NCBI RefSeq assembly: GCF_014650335.1
Contig: NZ_BMUT01000007.1
Location: forward strand, 315,864-379,863
Origin: Streptomyces hiroshimensis
GTDB taxonomy: Bacteria; Actinomycetota; Actinomycetes; Streptomycetales; Streptomycetaceae
Length of the DNA stretch: 64,000 nucleotides
Direction: 5' to 3'
Below, piece after piece: positions 1 through 8,264 of the stretch (position 1 is its first letter; each line of letters starts with the position of its first letter). The translations under genes and the position numbers were made by a program. The notes beneath the pieces are model-generated. The model was not told where the DNA came from and did not search any database. It saw only the letters and a program-made list of their open reading frames with translations.

Positions 1-1
1 G

Positions 2-550
2 GAGGACTTCGCCGCCGACATCGCCCACCGCTTCCCCCGGCTGCGCAGCCTGGCCTTCAATTCGGCCGTTCCCGAAGGGCTCGCCAGCCGCCGGGAATTC
101 TGCCGCCGCGAACTCCTCGACGACGCCCAGGTGGCCCGGCTGACCGGCGCGGAACAGCTGGCCCGGCTGCGCGAGCTCGCCCCCGCGTCGGTATCGGTCT
201 TCACCACGGACAACTTCAATCTCGTCATGAACCCCGAGCGGGTGTCGCGCCGCGTCGACACCCTGGTGATGCAGGTGGAGCCGGACGGCAGGGTCCGCGG
301 GATCCCCGTCTACGAGGGGACGGTCGGCAGCCTCCTCGAGGAGCCCGCGGCGCTGCTGTGGAAGCGCACGCTGGCCCGGCTGAGCGATCCGTTCGTGGTG
401 GAGACCCTCTCCTCGGTGCACTCCATGCAGACCTGGGCCGAGGCCGTCCGGCGCATGGACCTCCACTTCGGCTCCCGGGAGGACCTGGCGAGGATCGCCC
501 GGCGCTCGGTCCGGACCGATCCCCCGGAATTCGCCGCCTTGATGCGATGA
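2..550 (+). CDS. 3' end of an unrecognised gene (partial)
   Basis: The reading frame is open from the window edge to a TGA at 548-550, giving the last 182 residues of a protein whose start lies outside the window. The protein is soluble-looking and mixed in charge, with no transmembrane segment and no motif I can assign. It ends 159 bases before the first lanthionine synthetase gene on the same strand, so it could be the last gene of a neighbouring unit or the upstream part of the lanthipeptide locus. I do not recognise the family and assign no function. Confidence 0.6.
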   Translation, partial: EDFAADIAHRFPRLRSLAFNSAVPEGLASRREFCRRELLDDAQVARLTGAEQLARLRELAPASVSVFTTDNFNLVMNPERVSRRVDTLVMQVEPDGRVRGIPVYEGTVGSLLEEPAALLWKRTLARLSDPFVVETLSSVHSMQTWAEAVRRMDLHFGSREDLARIARRSVRTDPPEFAALMR

Positions 551-709
551 GCGACGCTGTTACGCGATGACCGGCGTTGCGAAATCGTGGTTGCGCAATG
601 GGCTTTTCCCATCGATCGGCGTTACGGACAACAGCTGCGGGTGCGTGATATCCGGTCAGAATTCTCCTCGGAATGGAATTCCTCGCCGCAACCGAACGGA
701 GGGGCCGCC

Positions 710-3409
710 ATGATGAAACTCAAGGACTACGACCGCTTCTACCGGGCGGACCCCGACTTCTTCGAATTCCCCGAGCGGCTCGACGACGTCGGGGAAAGGC
801 TGCCCGCGGCGCTCCGTACGCCGCCGAAGGGCTGGGACCGCACGGACGCCGGCTGGTGGGTGACCCTGCGGCCGCGGGCGGCGACAGCGGGACCCGGGGC
901 GAGGGGGACACGGGCGAAGGCGGCGGAACTCCCCGCGCAGGGATGGCGGATCCACGTCTCCGTGACGCTTCCCCACCTGCCGCGGGCGGCGGAGATCGTC
1001 CGCGGCTTCTGTCTCCGGAGCGGCATCCCCTTCGACCTCGTCCGCAGCGTCCCCGCCGCCCGGGCGCTGGGGGACGAGCACGCCGAGCGCCTCACCGGCG
1101 GCGACCTGATGACGCTCTACCCCGCCGACGAGGCCGCGCTGGCCGGTGCGCTCACGGAGCTCACCACCTTGCTGGAAACGCTCCCGGGCCCGTACGTCCT
1201 GGGCGGCCTGCGACACCGTTCCGGCCCCCTGTACGTGCGCTACGGCGCCTCCGGGACGCGGCGATGTCCCGACGGCGCCGGAGGCGGCGACGGCGGGGCC
1301 TATGCGCCCGGTGACGAGCCCGTCCTGGTCCCCGCGCTGGAGCGCCCCGACGGGAGTCTCGTCCCCGAGAACCGCCGCCCGGTCTTCCGCTGCCCGGACT
1401 GGGTGCCCCTGCCCGGGATCCTCGGCCCGGATCTGGAGGCGCTGCACGCCGCGCCCGACGGCCCGTTCCCCTACCGGGTGCGACGGGCGCTGAACGTCAC
1501 CAACGGCGGCGGCACCTACCTCGCGTCCTGCACCAGCACCAGCGCCAGCACCACGGTCGTCCTGCGCGAGGCACGGCCCCACGCCGGTCTCGACCTGCGC
1601 GGCGAAGACGCCGTCACCCGCCTCGCCCGCGAACGCGCCGTCCTCGCGCAGCTGGCGGGCCTGGACTGCGTTCCCCGCGCCCTCGGCCACCATGTCCACG
1701 CCGGGCACCACTTCCTCGCCGTCGAGCACATCGAGGGCCGCACGCTGGCCGAGGCCGCGGCCGCCGGATTCCCGCTGACCTCGGACGAACGAGCCGCCAA
1801 GGAGGCACCCGGGTACGCGGCGTGGGCCCTGGAAACCGTGGACCGCATCGCCGACGCCCTGCGCGCGCTCCACGCCCGGGGCGTGCGCCTCGGGGAGCTC
1901 AACCCGAAGAACGTCCTCCTCCGTCCCGACGGGCGCGTCGTCCTCGTCGACTTCGAGACCGCCACGGACCTGACCGACGGCCGGGCTCCGGCACTGGGCG
2001 AAGAAGGTTTTACGGCTCCGCCCGGCCTGCGGGGCGCGGACGCGACGGCCTTCCTCCTCGACTCCCTGCGGCTGTGGCTGCTGCTGCCCGTCCCCTACCG
2101 CAGCCCTGCCACGGTGCGTGTCCTCACCGCGGCCGTGGACGAGCTGTATCCGCTGCCCGCGGGGTTCGGGGGCAGGCTGCTGACCGGGTTGCAGCCTGCA
2201 TACGGAAACGACGCCGCCGCGGAGAACTCGGAGGACCACGCCGGGATGCTCGCCGCGGAGCGCCCCGACTGGCCGACCGTCCGGGACTCCCTGGTCGCCG
2301 GCATCCACGCCATGGCCACACCGGAGCGCGAGGACCGGCTCTTCCCCTGTACACCGACCGGCCCTGACGCCCTGGGCGGTTACGCGTTCGACTACGGCGC
2401 GGCCGGGGTCCTCTACGCCCTGCACCGGGTGGGCGCGCAGGTGCCACCGGAGTACGTCGCATGGCTCGTGGCCGCCGCCGAGCGCGACCGCGATCCGCGG
2501 CCCGGCCTGTACGACGGACTGCACGGCGTCGCCCTGACCCTCGACCTGCTCGGCCACCGCGAGCAGGCCCTCGGCGTCCTCGCCCGCTGCCGCCCGCTCG
2601 ACGCGCAGGTGATCCGCCCCGACCTGGCGGGCGGCAAGGCGGGCATCGCCCTGAACCTGCTGCGGTTCGCACGGCTCACCGGGGACGCAGCGCTCCACGA
2701 GGGCGCAGTGCGTACCGCCGCTGAGCTGGCCGGGCTGGTCACGGCCGGTCCGCTCGCCGCCCGGCGCGGTGTCCCCCCGCCCTGCGGCCTCCTGCACGGC
2801 GCGGCGGGGATCGCCCTGTTCTTCCTGCACCTGTACGAGGAGACCGGAGCGACGCGCTACCTCGATCTCGCCGACCGCGCGGTGGGGTACGACGCCGACC
2901 GGTGCACCGTCCGGCCCGACGGCGCCCTCACCCTCTTCGACGGCACGCATCACCTGCCGTATCTGCACGGCGGGAGCAGCGGGCTCGCCTTCCCCTTGCA
3001 AGGCCTGCTGAGGCACCGGCCCGGCGGCGGCAGGGCCGCGACGCTCGCCGCCGTCCGGCACACCTGCCGTGCCCTGTACGTGCGCAACTCCGGGCTGCTG
3101 CGGGGGCGGGCGGGTGCGATCGCCACGCTCGCGGCGCTGGACGGCCCTGTGGCCGCCCGCGGGGACGGCCCCGGACACGGGGACGAATCCGCGGTGCTCA
3201 CCCAGATCCGCCGTCTGGCCTGGTACGCGCACTCCTACCGCGGGCACCTCGCGTTCCCGGGCTTCCGGATGCTGCGGCTTTCGGCGGACCTCGCCACCGG
3301 TTCGGCAGGCGTCCTGCTCGCCCTGGGCTCCGCGTTCGAGGGTCACGGCCCCGCCCTGCCGTACCTCGACCCGCGGCCACCGACCCCACGAGCCGAAGAG
3401 CGGAGGTGA
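710..3409 (+). CDS. lanKC: Class III lanthionine synthetase LanKC, divergent copy
   Basis: An 899-residue protein with the three-part layout of class III lanthipeptide synthetases: N-terminal phospho-Ser/Thr lyase region (about 1-250), Ser/Thr kinase-like domain (about 255-480) and C-terminal LanC-like cyclase (about 540-880). The start is the ATG at 710, preceded by GGAGGGG. An upstream in-frame start would add 41 non-conserved residues. Compared with the second LanKC at 3811, several positions differ. The lyase WKIH is W-R-I-H (R80), the FKFL lysine is D109, the GGK lysine is D132, and the kinase catalytic GDLQPGN is GELNPKN, with Glu at 396 in place of Asp. The DFE motif (D414) is kept. 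The cyclase shows no zinc ligands, as is usual in class III. The divergence suggests a specialised or partly inactive enzyme, possibly a partner of the second copy. The family assignment is firm; the loss of activity is inference. Confidence 0.9.
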   Translation: MMKLKDYDRFYRADPDFFEFPERLDDVGERLPAALRTPPKGWDRTDAGWWVTLRPRAATAGPGARGTRAKAAELPAQGWRIHVSVTLPHLPRAAEIVRGFCLRSGIPFDLVRSVPAARALGDEHAERLTGGDLMTLYPADEAALAGALTELTTLLETLPGPYVLGGLRHRSGPLYVRYGASGTRRCPDGAGGGDGGAYAPGDEPVLVPALERPDGSLVPENRRPVFRCPDWVPLPGILGPDLEALHAAPDGPFPYRVRRALNVTNGGGTYLASCTSTSASTTVVLREARPHAGLDLRGEDAVTRLARERAVLAQLAGLDCVPRALGHHVHAGHHFLAVEHIEGRTLAEAAAAGFPLTSDERAAKEAPGYAAWALETVDRIADALRALHARGVRLGELNPKNVLLRPDGRVVLVDFETATDLTDGRAPALGEEGFTAPPGLRGADATAFLLDSLRLWLLLPVPYRSPATVRVLTAAVDELYPLPAGFGGRLLTGLQPAYGNDAAAENSEDHAGMLAAERPDWPTVRDSLVAGIHAMATPEREDRLFPCTPTGPDALGGYAFDYGAAGVLYALHRVGAQVPPEYVAWLVAAAERDRDPRPGLYDGLHGVALTLDLLGHREQALGVLARCRPLDAQVIRPDLAGGKAGIALNLLRFARLTGDAALHEGAVRTAAELAGLVTAGPLAARRGVPPPCGLLHGAAGIALFFLHLYEETGATRYLDLADRAVGYDADRCTVRPDGALTLFDGTHHLPYLHGGSSGLAFPLQGLLRHRPGGGRAATLAAVRHTCRALYVRNSGLLRGRAGAIATLAALDGPVAARGDGPGHGDESAVLTQIRRLAWYAHSYRGHLAFPGFRMLRLSADLATGSAGVLLALGSAFEGHGPALPYLDPRPPTPRAEERR

Positions 3410-3414
3410 TTCGG

Positions 3415-3510
3415 ATGTCGGAGATCCTGGACCTGCAGGAGCTGGAGGAGGAGACCCCCTCCCTGTGGCCCTGTGCCAACAGCTCGCACAGCTCCCTCGG
3501 CATGGCCTGA
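3415..3510 (+). CDS. lanA: Class III lanthipeptide precursor peptide 1
   Basis: A 31-residue peptide starting at the ATG at 3415. Its ribosome binding site (GGAGGTGA, 3402-3409) overlaps the lanKC1 stop. The leader begins MSEILDLQELEEE, containing the LxLQ motif that class III kinases recognise in SapB- and labyrinthopeptin-type precursors. The core is short, with Thr14, Ser16, a single Cys20 and then Ser22, Ser23, Ser25 and Ser26. The only upstream donors for a thioether to Cys20 are Ser16 (three residues between) and Thr14, so at most one ring is possible. The downstream serines could remain as dehydroalanines. It sits between two LanKC genes and is nearly identical in its leader to the peptide at 3598. 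The identity as a substrate is inferred from leader and position. Confidence 0.88.
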   Translation: MSEILDLQELEEETPSLWPCANSSHSSLGMA

Positions 3511-3597
3511 CGCACCGTTCCGCCGCGCCGCGCCGCCGGGCCGCGCCGGAACGTGCCGGATCCATGCGATGCACCGCCCCGAGAGGAGGTGAAGCAC

Positions 3598-3693
3598 ATG
3601 TCGGAGATCCTGGAGCTGCAGGAGCTGGAGGAGGAGACCCCTTCCGTGTGGCCCTGCGCCAACAGCTACGAGAGCGCTCGCGGCGTCGCCTGA
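3598..3693 (+). CDS. lanA: Class III lanthipeptide precursor peptide 2
   Basis: A 31-residue peptide from the ATG at 3598, with a very strong ribosome binding site (GAGGAGGTGA around 3583-3592). The leader is the same as in peptide 1 except Asp6 to Glu. The core keeps T-P-S-x-W-P-C-A-N-S and then diverges to Y-E-S-A-R-G-V-A. It has a single cysteine (Cys20), with Ser16 and Thr14 upstream and Ser22 and Ser25 downstream. The two peptides look like a tandem duplication, leaving the ring segment constant and the tail variable. This may give two products, or a two-component product, from one operon. Confidence 0.88.
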   Translation: MSEILELQELEEETPSVWPCANSYESARGVA

Positions 3694-3810
3694 CGCTCCG
3701 TTCGCCGTAGAGACTGCCGGCCGTGGGCTGCCCGCGGCCGGCAGGTCGGAAGACGTCGGCAGACACCGGAAGGCACCGGAAGGCACCCGAGTCCGGGAGG
3801 GAAGGTCACC

Positions 3811-6453
3811 ATGCTCGCTCAGGGTCATCTCGTCGCGGACCCCTTCTTCGTGGAGAGCCTCGACCGCATCGAGGACGCCGCCGACCGCTTCGCCCGCGCG
3901 GCCGGTCCGCCGCCTCCGGGCTGGCAGCGGGCCGAGCGCGGCGGCTGGGTCAACATCCACCGCCCGGAGGCCCGGCTGCCCCGGCAGGGCTGGAAGATCC
4001 ACGCCTCCGCCACGGCCGCCCGGGCGGAACACGTGATCGACACGGTCTGGGACTACTGCGCCGAGCGCGGCATCTGCTTCAAGTTCCTGCGCAGCGCCAC
4101 CGTCCTCAAGCAGGTCAACAGCAAGCAGGCGCCGCGCTCGGCCGGGGGCAAGCTCGTCACGGTGTACCCCTGTGGCGAGGAGGAGCTGGAGCGGACGCTG
4201 ACGGACCTCTCGGCGCTGCTGCGCGGCATCGAGGGCCCGTACGTCCTGAGCGACCTGCGCTGGGACGAGGGCCCGCTGTACGTGCGCTACGGCGGCTTCA
4301 GCCTCGCCTACTGCTTCTCGCACGAGGGCGAGTACGTACCGGCGGTGGAGGGGCCCGGCGGCGTGCTCGTGCCCGATGTGCGGGGCACGTCCTTCCGGGT
4401 GCCGCCGTGGGTGGAGGCGCCCGCCTTCCTCGCCGCCCGCATCCGGGAGGCCAAGGCGAGCGCGCCGGGCGGGTTCCCGTACCGGGTGGAGAAGGCGCTG
4501 CACTTCTCGAACGGTGGCGGTGTGTACCGCGCCGTGGAGGCGGAATCCGGCAGGCGGGTCGTCCTGCGCGAGGCGCGGCCGCACGCCGGTCTGGACGACA
4601 GCGGCACGGACGCCGTCGCGCGGCTGGAGCGCGAGCATGCGGTGCTGCGGCGGCTGGCCGGCCTCGACTGTGTGCCTCAGGTGTACGCACGGACGCGGCA
4701 CTGGGAGCACCACTTCCTCGTGGAGGAGCTGATCGAGGGCGAGACCCTGCAGGAGGCGGTCGGCAGGCGGCACCCGCTGTTCCGGCACGGCTCCGGCGAG
4801 GAGGAGGTCGCCGCGTACACGCGGTGGGCCTGCGACGTCCTCGGGCGGATCGAGAAGGCCGTGGCCGAACTGCACGCGCGCGGGGTCGTCTTCGGGGATC
4901 TGCAGCCCGGCAACGTCATCGTGCGCCCCGACGACAGCGTGTGCCTGGTCGACTTCGAGACGGCCTTCGCGCGGGACTCCGCCGACGCCGGCCTGCGGCC
5001 GGCCCTGGGCACGCCCGGCTTCACGGCCGCATGGGCCCGGTCAGGTCCCGCCGTCGACACATATGCGCTCGCCGCCCTCGCCCTCGCGCTGTTCTGCCCG
5101 CTGACGCCGCTGCTGCGCTTCGACCGGGACAAGTACGCGCAGCTGGCGGGCTGGGTGGAGCGGCGGTTTCCCGTACCGCCCGGCTTCGGCGAGCGGCTGC
5201 GCAGGGAGCTCGCACCGCCGGTCTCCGCAGAGGGCGCGCAGGACGCACAGGCCACACCGGGCGCACCGACCGCCCCCGTATCGTTCACAGACGAATCGTT
5301 CGCGGACGACTCGCTCTGGCCGGAGGAGCGTGCGGCCGACGGGCGGGCCGCGCTGGACTCCCTCTGCGAGGGAATCCTGGTCAGCGCGACGCCGGAGCGC
5401 GAGGACCGGTTGTTCCCCGGGGACGTACGGCAGTTCGACGAACAGGGCGCGTCGCTGGCGTTCGGCGCGGCCGGGGTGCTGCACGCCCTGTACGTCACGG
5501 GACGGGCGGACCACCCTGCGTTCGGCGAGCATGTCGACTGGCTGGTGCGGGCCTGCGAGCGCACCCGCTGGCCGCGGCCCGGGCTGTACGACGGGCTCGC
5601 CGGCATCGCCTACGTCCTGGAGGAGCTGGGCCGGCCCGGCGAGGCGCGTGAGGTGCTCACGCGGCTGGACGGGATCGGCCTCCAGGGGTGTGGTGCGGGC
5701 CTGTTCGGCGGAATCGCGGGGATCGGGCTGACCCGTCTGCACTTCGGCGAGGCGGACGAGGCGGCGCGGCTCGGCGCCCGGCTGGCGCGTGCCCTCACGG
5801 GCCGGGAGCCGATGGCGGGCAAGGCGGACGCCGCCGGCCTGACGCACGGCTGGTCGGGACCGGCGCTGCTCTTCACCGGGCTGTATGCGACGACGCGTGA
5901 CCAGGAGTGGCTGCGGCACGCGGAGACCGCGCTGGCCAGGGACATCGGCCACTGCGGCGCGCCGCGCGAAGGGCAGGTCCACGTCCGGGAAGGGCAGCGG
6001 TGGCTGTCGGCCCTGGACCGCGGCAGCGCCGGAATCGCCCTCGCCCTGGACGCGTACCTGCAGCACCGCGACGACCCGCACTTCGCGCTCCTCCGCGACC
6101 GTATGCGCGACAGCCTCGGCACCGAACTCCTCCTCTCCCCCGGCCTCCTGGACGGCCAGGCGGGGCTGCTGTACGGCCTCGCCCACCTTGCCGGCCCCGA
6201 CTCCGCACTGGTCCCGCACCTGCGGAGTCTGGGCCTCCACTGCGTACGGTTCCGAGGGCGGCGGGCCTTCGCGATGGACGGGCTGCTGCGCCTGTCCATG
6301 GATCTCGCCACCGGTGCCGCGGGGGTCCTGCTGGCGGTGCACACCGCGCTGGCCGGCGGCCCGGCCCGGACGCCGCGCCCGCCCCTGCCCCTGCTCCCGC
6401 TGCCGCCGACGCCGACGGCGTCACCGGATGCGCCGCTGCAGGCGGAGCTGTGA
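3811..6453 (+). CDS. lanKC: Class III lanthionine synthetase LanKC, canonical copy
   Basis: An 880-residue trifunctional synthetase expected to phosphorylate Ser/Thr of the precursor peptides, eliminate phosphate and cyclise onto Cys. The start is the ATG at 3811 after GGGAGGGAAGG. The lyase region (1-220) keeps WKIH (K62), the FKFL lysine (K91) and the GGK lysine (K114). The kinase region (222-420) has a glycine-rich NGGG segment, GDLQPGN (D363, N368) and DFE (D381). At the place where most kinases have the VAIK lysine, both copies read V-L-R-E-A-R. The LanC-like cyclase follows (about 470-850) and lacks obvious zinc ligands, as expected for class III. A proline-rich tail ends the protein. 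It is translationally coupled to the MFS gene by a GTGA overlap. Confidence 0.92.
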   Translation: MLAQGHLVADPFFVESLDRIEDAADRFARAAGPPPPGWQRAERGGWVNIHRPEARLPRQGWKIHASATAARAEHVIDTVWDYCAERGICFKFLRSATVLKQVNSKQAPRSAGGKLVTVYPCGEEELERTLTDLSALLRGIEGPYVLSDLRWDEGPLYVRYGGFSLAYCFSHEGEYVPAVEGPGGVLVPDVRGTSFRVPPWVEAPAFLAARIREAKASAPGGFPYRVEKALHFSNGGGVYRAVEAESGRRVVLREARPHAGLDDSGTDAVARLEREHAVLRRLAGLDCVPQVYARTRHWEHHFLVEELIEGETLQEAVGRRHPLFRHGSGEEEVAAYTRWACDVLGRIEKAVAELHARGVVFGDLQPGNVIVRPDDSVCLVDFETAFARDSADAGLRPALGTPGFTAAWARSGPAVDTYALAALALALFCPLTPLLRFDRDKYAQLAGWVERRFPVPPGFGERLRRELAPPVSAEGAQDAQATPGAPTAPVSFTDESFADDSLWPEERAADGRAALDSLCEGILVSATPEREDRLFPGDVRQFDEQGASLAFGAAGVLHALYVTGRADHPAFGEHVDWLVRACERTRWPRPGLYDGLAGIAYVLEELGRPGEAREVLTRLDGIGLQGCGAGLFGGIAGIGLTRLHFGEADEAARLGARLARALTGREPMAGKADAAGLTHGWSGPALLFTGLYATTRDQEWLRHAETALARDIGHCGAPREGQVHVREGQRWLSALDRGSAGIALALDAYLQHRDDPHFALLRDRMRDSLGTELLLSPGLLDGQAGLLYGLAHLAGPDSALVPHLRSLGLHCVRFRGRRAFAMDGLLRLSMDLATGAAGVLLAVHTALAGGPARTPRPPLPLLPLPPTPTASPDAPLQAEL

Positions 6454-7733
6454 AACCCGGGTCGGCCGGGCTCCCGGCCCCGCGCTCCGACAGCCTGCGC
6501 CGCAATCGCGACTTCCAGCTGCTGTGCGCCGGGCAGGGCCTGTCGATGCTGGGCTCGGGCGCCTCGGCCGTCGCGCTGCCGCTGCTCGTCCTGCAGGCCA
6601 CGCACTCGCCGTTGCACGTGGGGCTGGTGGAAGCGGTGTGGACCGGCGCGCTGGCCCTCGCCTGTCTACCGGCGGGCCCGGTCGCCGACCGCTTCGACCG
6701 CCGTACGGTCCTGCTGGTCTGCGAGACGGGCCGTGCGGCGGCGAGTGCGGCCCTGGCGGCCGCGGTCCTCACCGGTTTCTCATCACTTCCGGTGCTGCTG
6801 GCCGCGGGGGTGGTGCTGGGGTTTCTGACGGCGCCGTTCAACGCCGCGGTCCTGCCGGCGGTCCGGCAGATCGTGCCGGAGAGCAGACTGGCCACCGCTC
6901 TCGCGGTCAACCAGGTGCGGGGCCAGCTCGCGTTCCTGCTGGGGCCGGTGGCCGGGGGCGCGCTGTTCGAGGCGGGGGCGAGCTGGCCGTTCTGGCTGGA
7001 CAGCGTCTCCTACGCGGTCTCCGCCGGATGCGTCGGCGCACTGCGGACGCGGACACGGCCGCCCCCACCGGAGGCCGGGCACGAGGGCCTGTGGCGGTCG
7101 TTCACCGTAGGCGTCGGCTTCCTCTGGAACGAACGCCTGCTGCGCCGGCTGACCCTGATCGCATCGGCGCAGAACTTCGTCTTCGACGGGGTGTACCTGG
7201 CGATCGTGGTGATCAGCGCGCGGCAGGGGGCGTCGGGGCTGTCCGTCGGGATGCTCACCGCCACGTCGGCGGTAGGGGCGATGGCAGGGGTGGTCCTCGC
7301 CCCGAAAGCGGGCCGGCTCCTGCCGCCTTCCAGGGTCCTGTTCGCGACCGGTGTGCTGTGCGCGCTGCTCGTCGGCGCGATGGCCCTGACGGCGAGCGCG
7401 CCGGTCCTCGCCGTCCTGCTCGCAGGCTGCACCCTGGCCGTGGCCGTCTCCGGTTCGGTGCTGACGGTCGCCCGCCTGCTGCGCACCCCGGCACACCTGC
7501 AGGGCCGGGCGAACAGCGCCATCGGACTGCTGTTCATGGCCACTCCCCCGCTCGGCTCGTCCCTGACCGGCCTCTTTCTGGACGAACTGCCCGGCTACGT
7601 CCTCTTCCTGCTCTTCGCCGCACTCCTGGCCGCCCTCGCCGCCGCGTCCCCGCGCGACGCCACCCTCGGCACAGCGGACGCCCTGGACCGTTCGAACGGT
7701 GTAGGTCACACTCGGGCGCATGCGATGGACTGA
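6450..7733 (+). CDS. MFS transporter, putative lanthipeptide exporter
   Basis: A 427-residue major facilitator with about twelve hydrophobic segments, of the EntS/MFS_3-like drug and peptide exporter type. It has a conserved D-R-F-D-R-R loop after the second segment. The GTG start at 6450 overlaps the lanKC2 stop (GTGA), so translation is coupled. Class III lanthipeptide loci normally carry ABC exporters, as in ram/amf; none is seen here. This MFS protein is therefore the best candidate to export the mature peptides. The role is inferred from coupling only. Confidence 0.85.
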   Translation: MKPGSAGLPAPRSDSLRRNRDFQLLCAGQGLSMLGSGASAVALPLLVLQATHSPLHVGLVEAVWTGALALACLPAGPVADRFDRRTVLLVCETGRAAASAALAAAVLTGFSSLPVLLAAGVVLGFLTAPFNAAVLPAVRQIVPESRLATALAVNQVRGQLAFLLGPVAGGALFEAGASWPFWLDSVSYAVSAGCVGALRTRTRPPPPEAGHEGLWRSFTVGVGFLWNERLLRRLTLIASAQNFVFDGVYLAIVVISARQGASGLSVGMLTATSAVGAMAGVVLAPKAGRLLPPSRVLFATGVLCALLVGAMALTASAPVLAVLLAGCTLAVAVSGSVLTVARLLRTPAHLQGRANSAIGLLFMATPPLGSSLTGLFLDELPGYVLFLLFAALLAALAAASPRDATLGTADALDRSNGVGHTRAHAMD

Positions 7734-7932
7734 CATCCAGCAGATCGCGGCGCAACTCGCCGCAAAGCACCCGGACCGCAAGCCGCTCACCGTCGAATTC
7801 CCCGAGGTCCGCGACCTGGTGGTCGGACTGGACGGGTTCGGCGACGACCCGGCCCGCTACAACGTACGCATTCTGGAGTCCATACAACTCGCGTGGAGCG
7901 ACAGAAAGGGCCGACCTCCGCTGTCTTCGTAG
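7720..7932 (+). CDS. iscX: IscX (YfhJ) family Fe-S assembly protein
   Basis: A 70-residue acidic protein beginning M-R-W-T-D, with the family pattern of IscX throughout: W-T-D near the start, A-x-K-H-P-D, an L-D-x-F-x-D-D-P segment and I-L-E-S-I-Q-L-A-W near the end. IscX binds IscS and iron and modulates Fe-S cluster assembly in proteobacterial isc operons. Here it overlaps the end of the MFS gene by 14 bases and has no isc genes nearby. The C-terminal ten residues extend past the usual end of the family. Its link to the lanthipeptide operon may be only positional. Confidence 0.8.
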   Translation: MRWTDIQQIAAQLAAKHPDRKPLTVEFPEVRDLVVGLDGFGDDPARYNVRILESIQLAWSDRKGRPPLSS

Positions 7933-8264
7933 CTTCGTAGCTTGTAGCTCCATTTCCCAGCTGCTGCCGGCCTTCGTCGCCCCATCCGCCCCTGCAGGAA
8001 CACACGAACAGCGGGGCGGATGGGGACCATGCCCGCACTCGCGTACGCGGCGGGGCCGCCGTTACCACCTGCCCGCCGGTGGCGACGCGCACCGAACCGG
8101 ACAACGTAGGAAAACTCCGCGCCACATCTTTGTCGCGCACCTGTCAACTTTGAGCGCGAGCTGGCACCATCCTCTCGATTCACTCCTGCATCAACGGGCA
8201 GTCCGCCCTGGGATGTCCGATCCCTCGCCGGGCCGCGGCCCGGCGCCCCTGCTAGGAGACAGAG
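7933..8264 (+). other. Intergenic region upstream of the M4 protease gene
   Basis: There are 332 bases without a convincing gene. The left end holds a small imperfect repeat of CTTCGTAG around 7925-7950. The right part carries the conserved element at 8129-8167, which is also found before the serine protease gene at 27813. The rest shows no recognisable promoter consensus. Confidence 0.5.
8129..8167 (+). promoter_or_regulatory. Shared element upstream of secreted protease (copy 1)
   Basis: The layout is TTGTC, eight bases, GTCAA, fourteen bases, TGGCAC. The same layout with the same spacings, and nearly the same eight-base spacer (GCGCACCT here, GCGCCCCT there), occurs at 27711-27750 before the trypsin-like protease gene. 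TTGTC/GTCAA is an imperfect inverted repeat; the other copy has the perfect TTGAC/GTCAA. It lies about 98 bases before the TTG start. It is probably an operator or promoter element; the binding protein is unknown. Confidence 0.5.

Noticed and set aside
3415..3693. Labionin-forming motif in the precursor cores
   Set aside because: The residue two positions before the proximal Ser is not Ser, and only one Cys is present, so the usual Ser-xx-Ser-x-Cys pattern is missing.
656..3766. Long antisense frame over the first LanKC
   Set aside because: It has the same cause as above; the product has no motifs and the sense strand is clearly LanKC.
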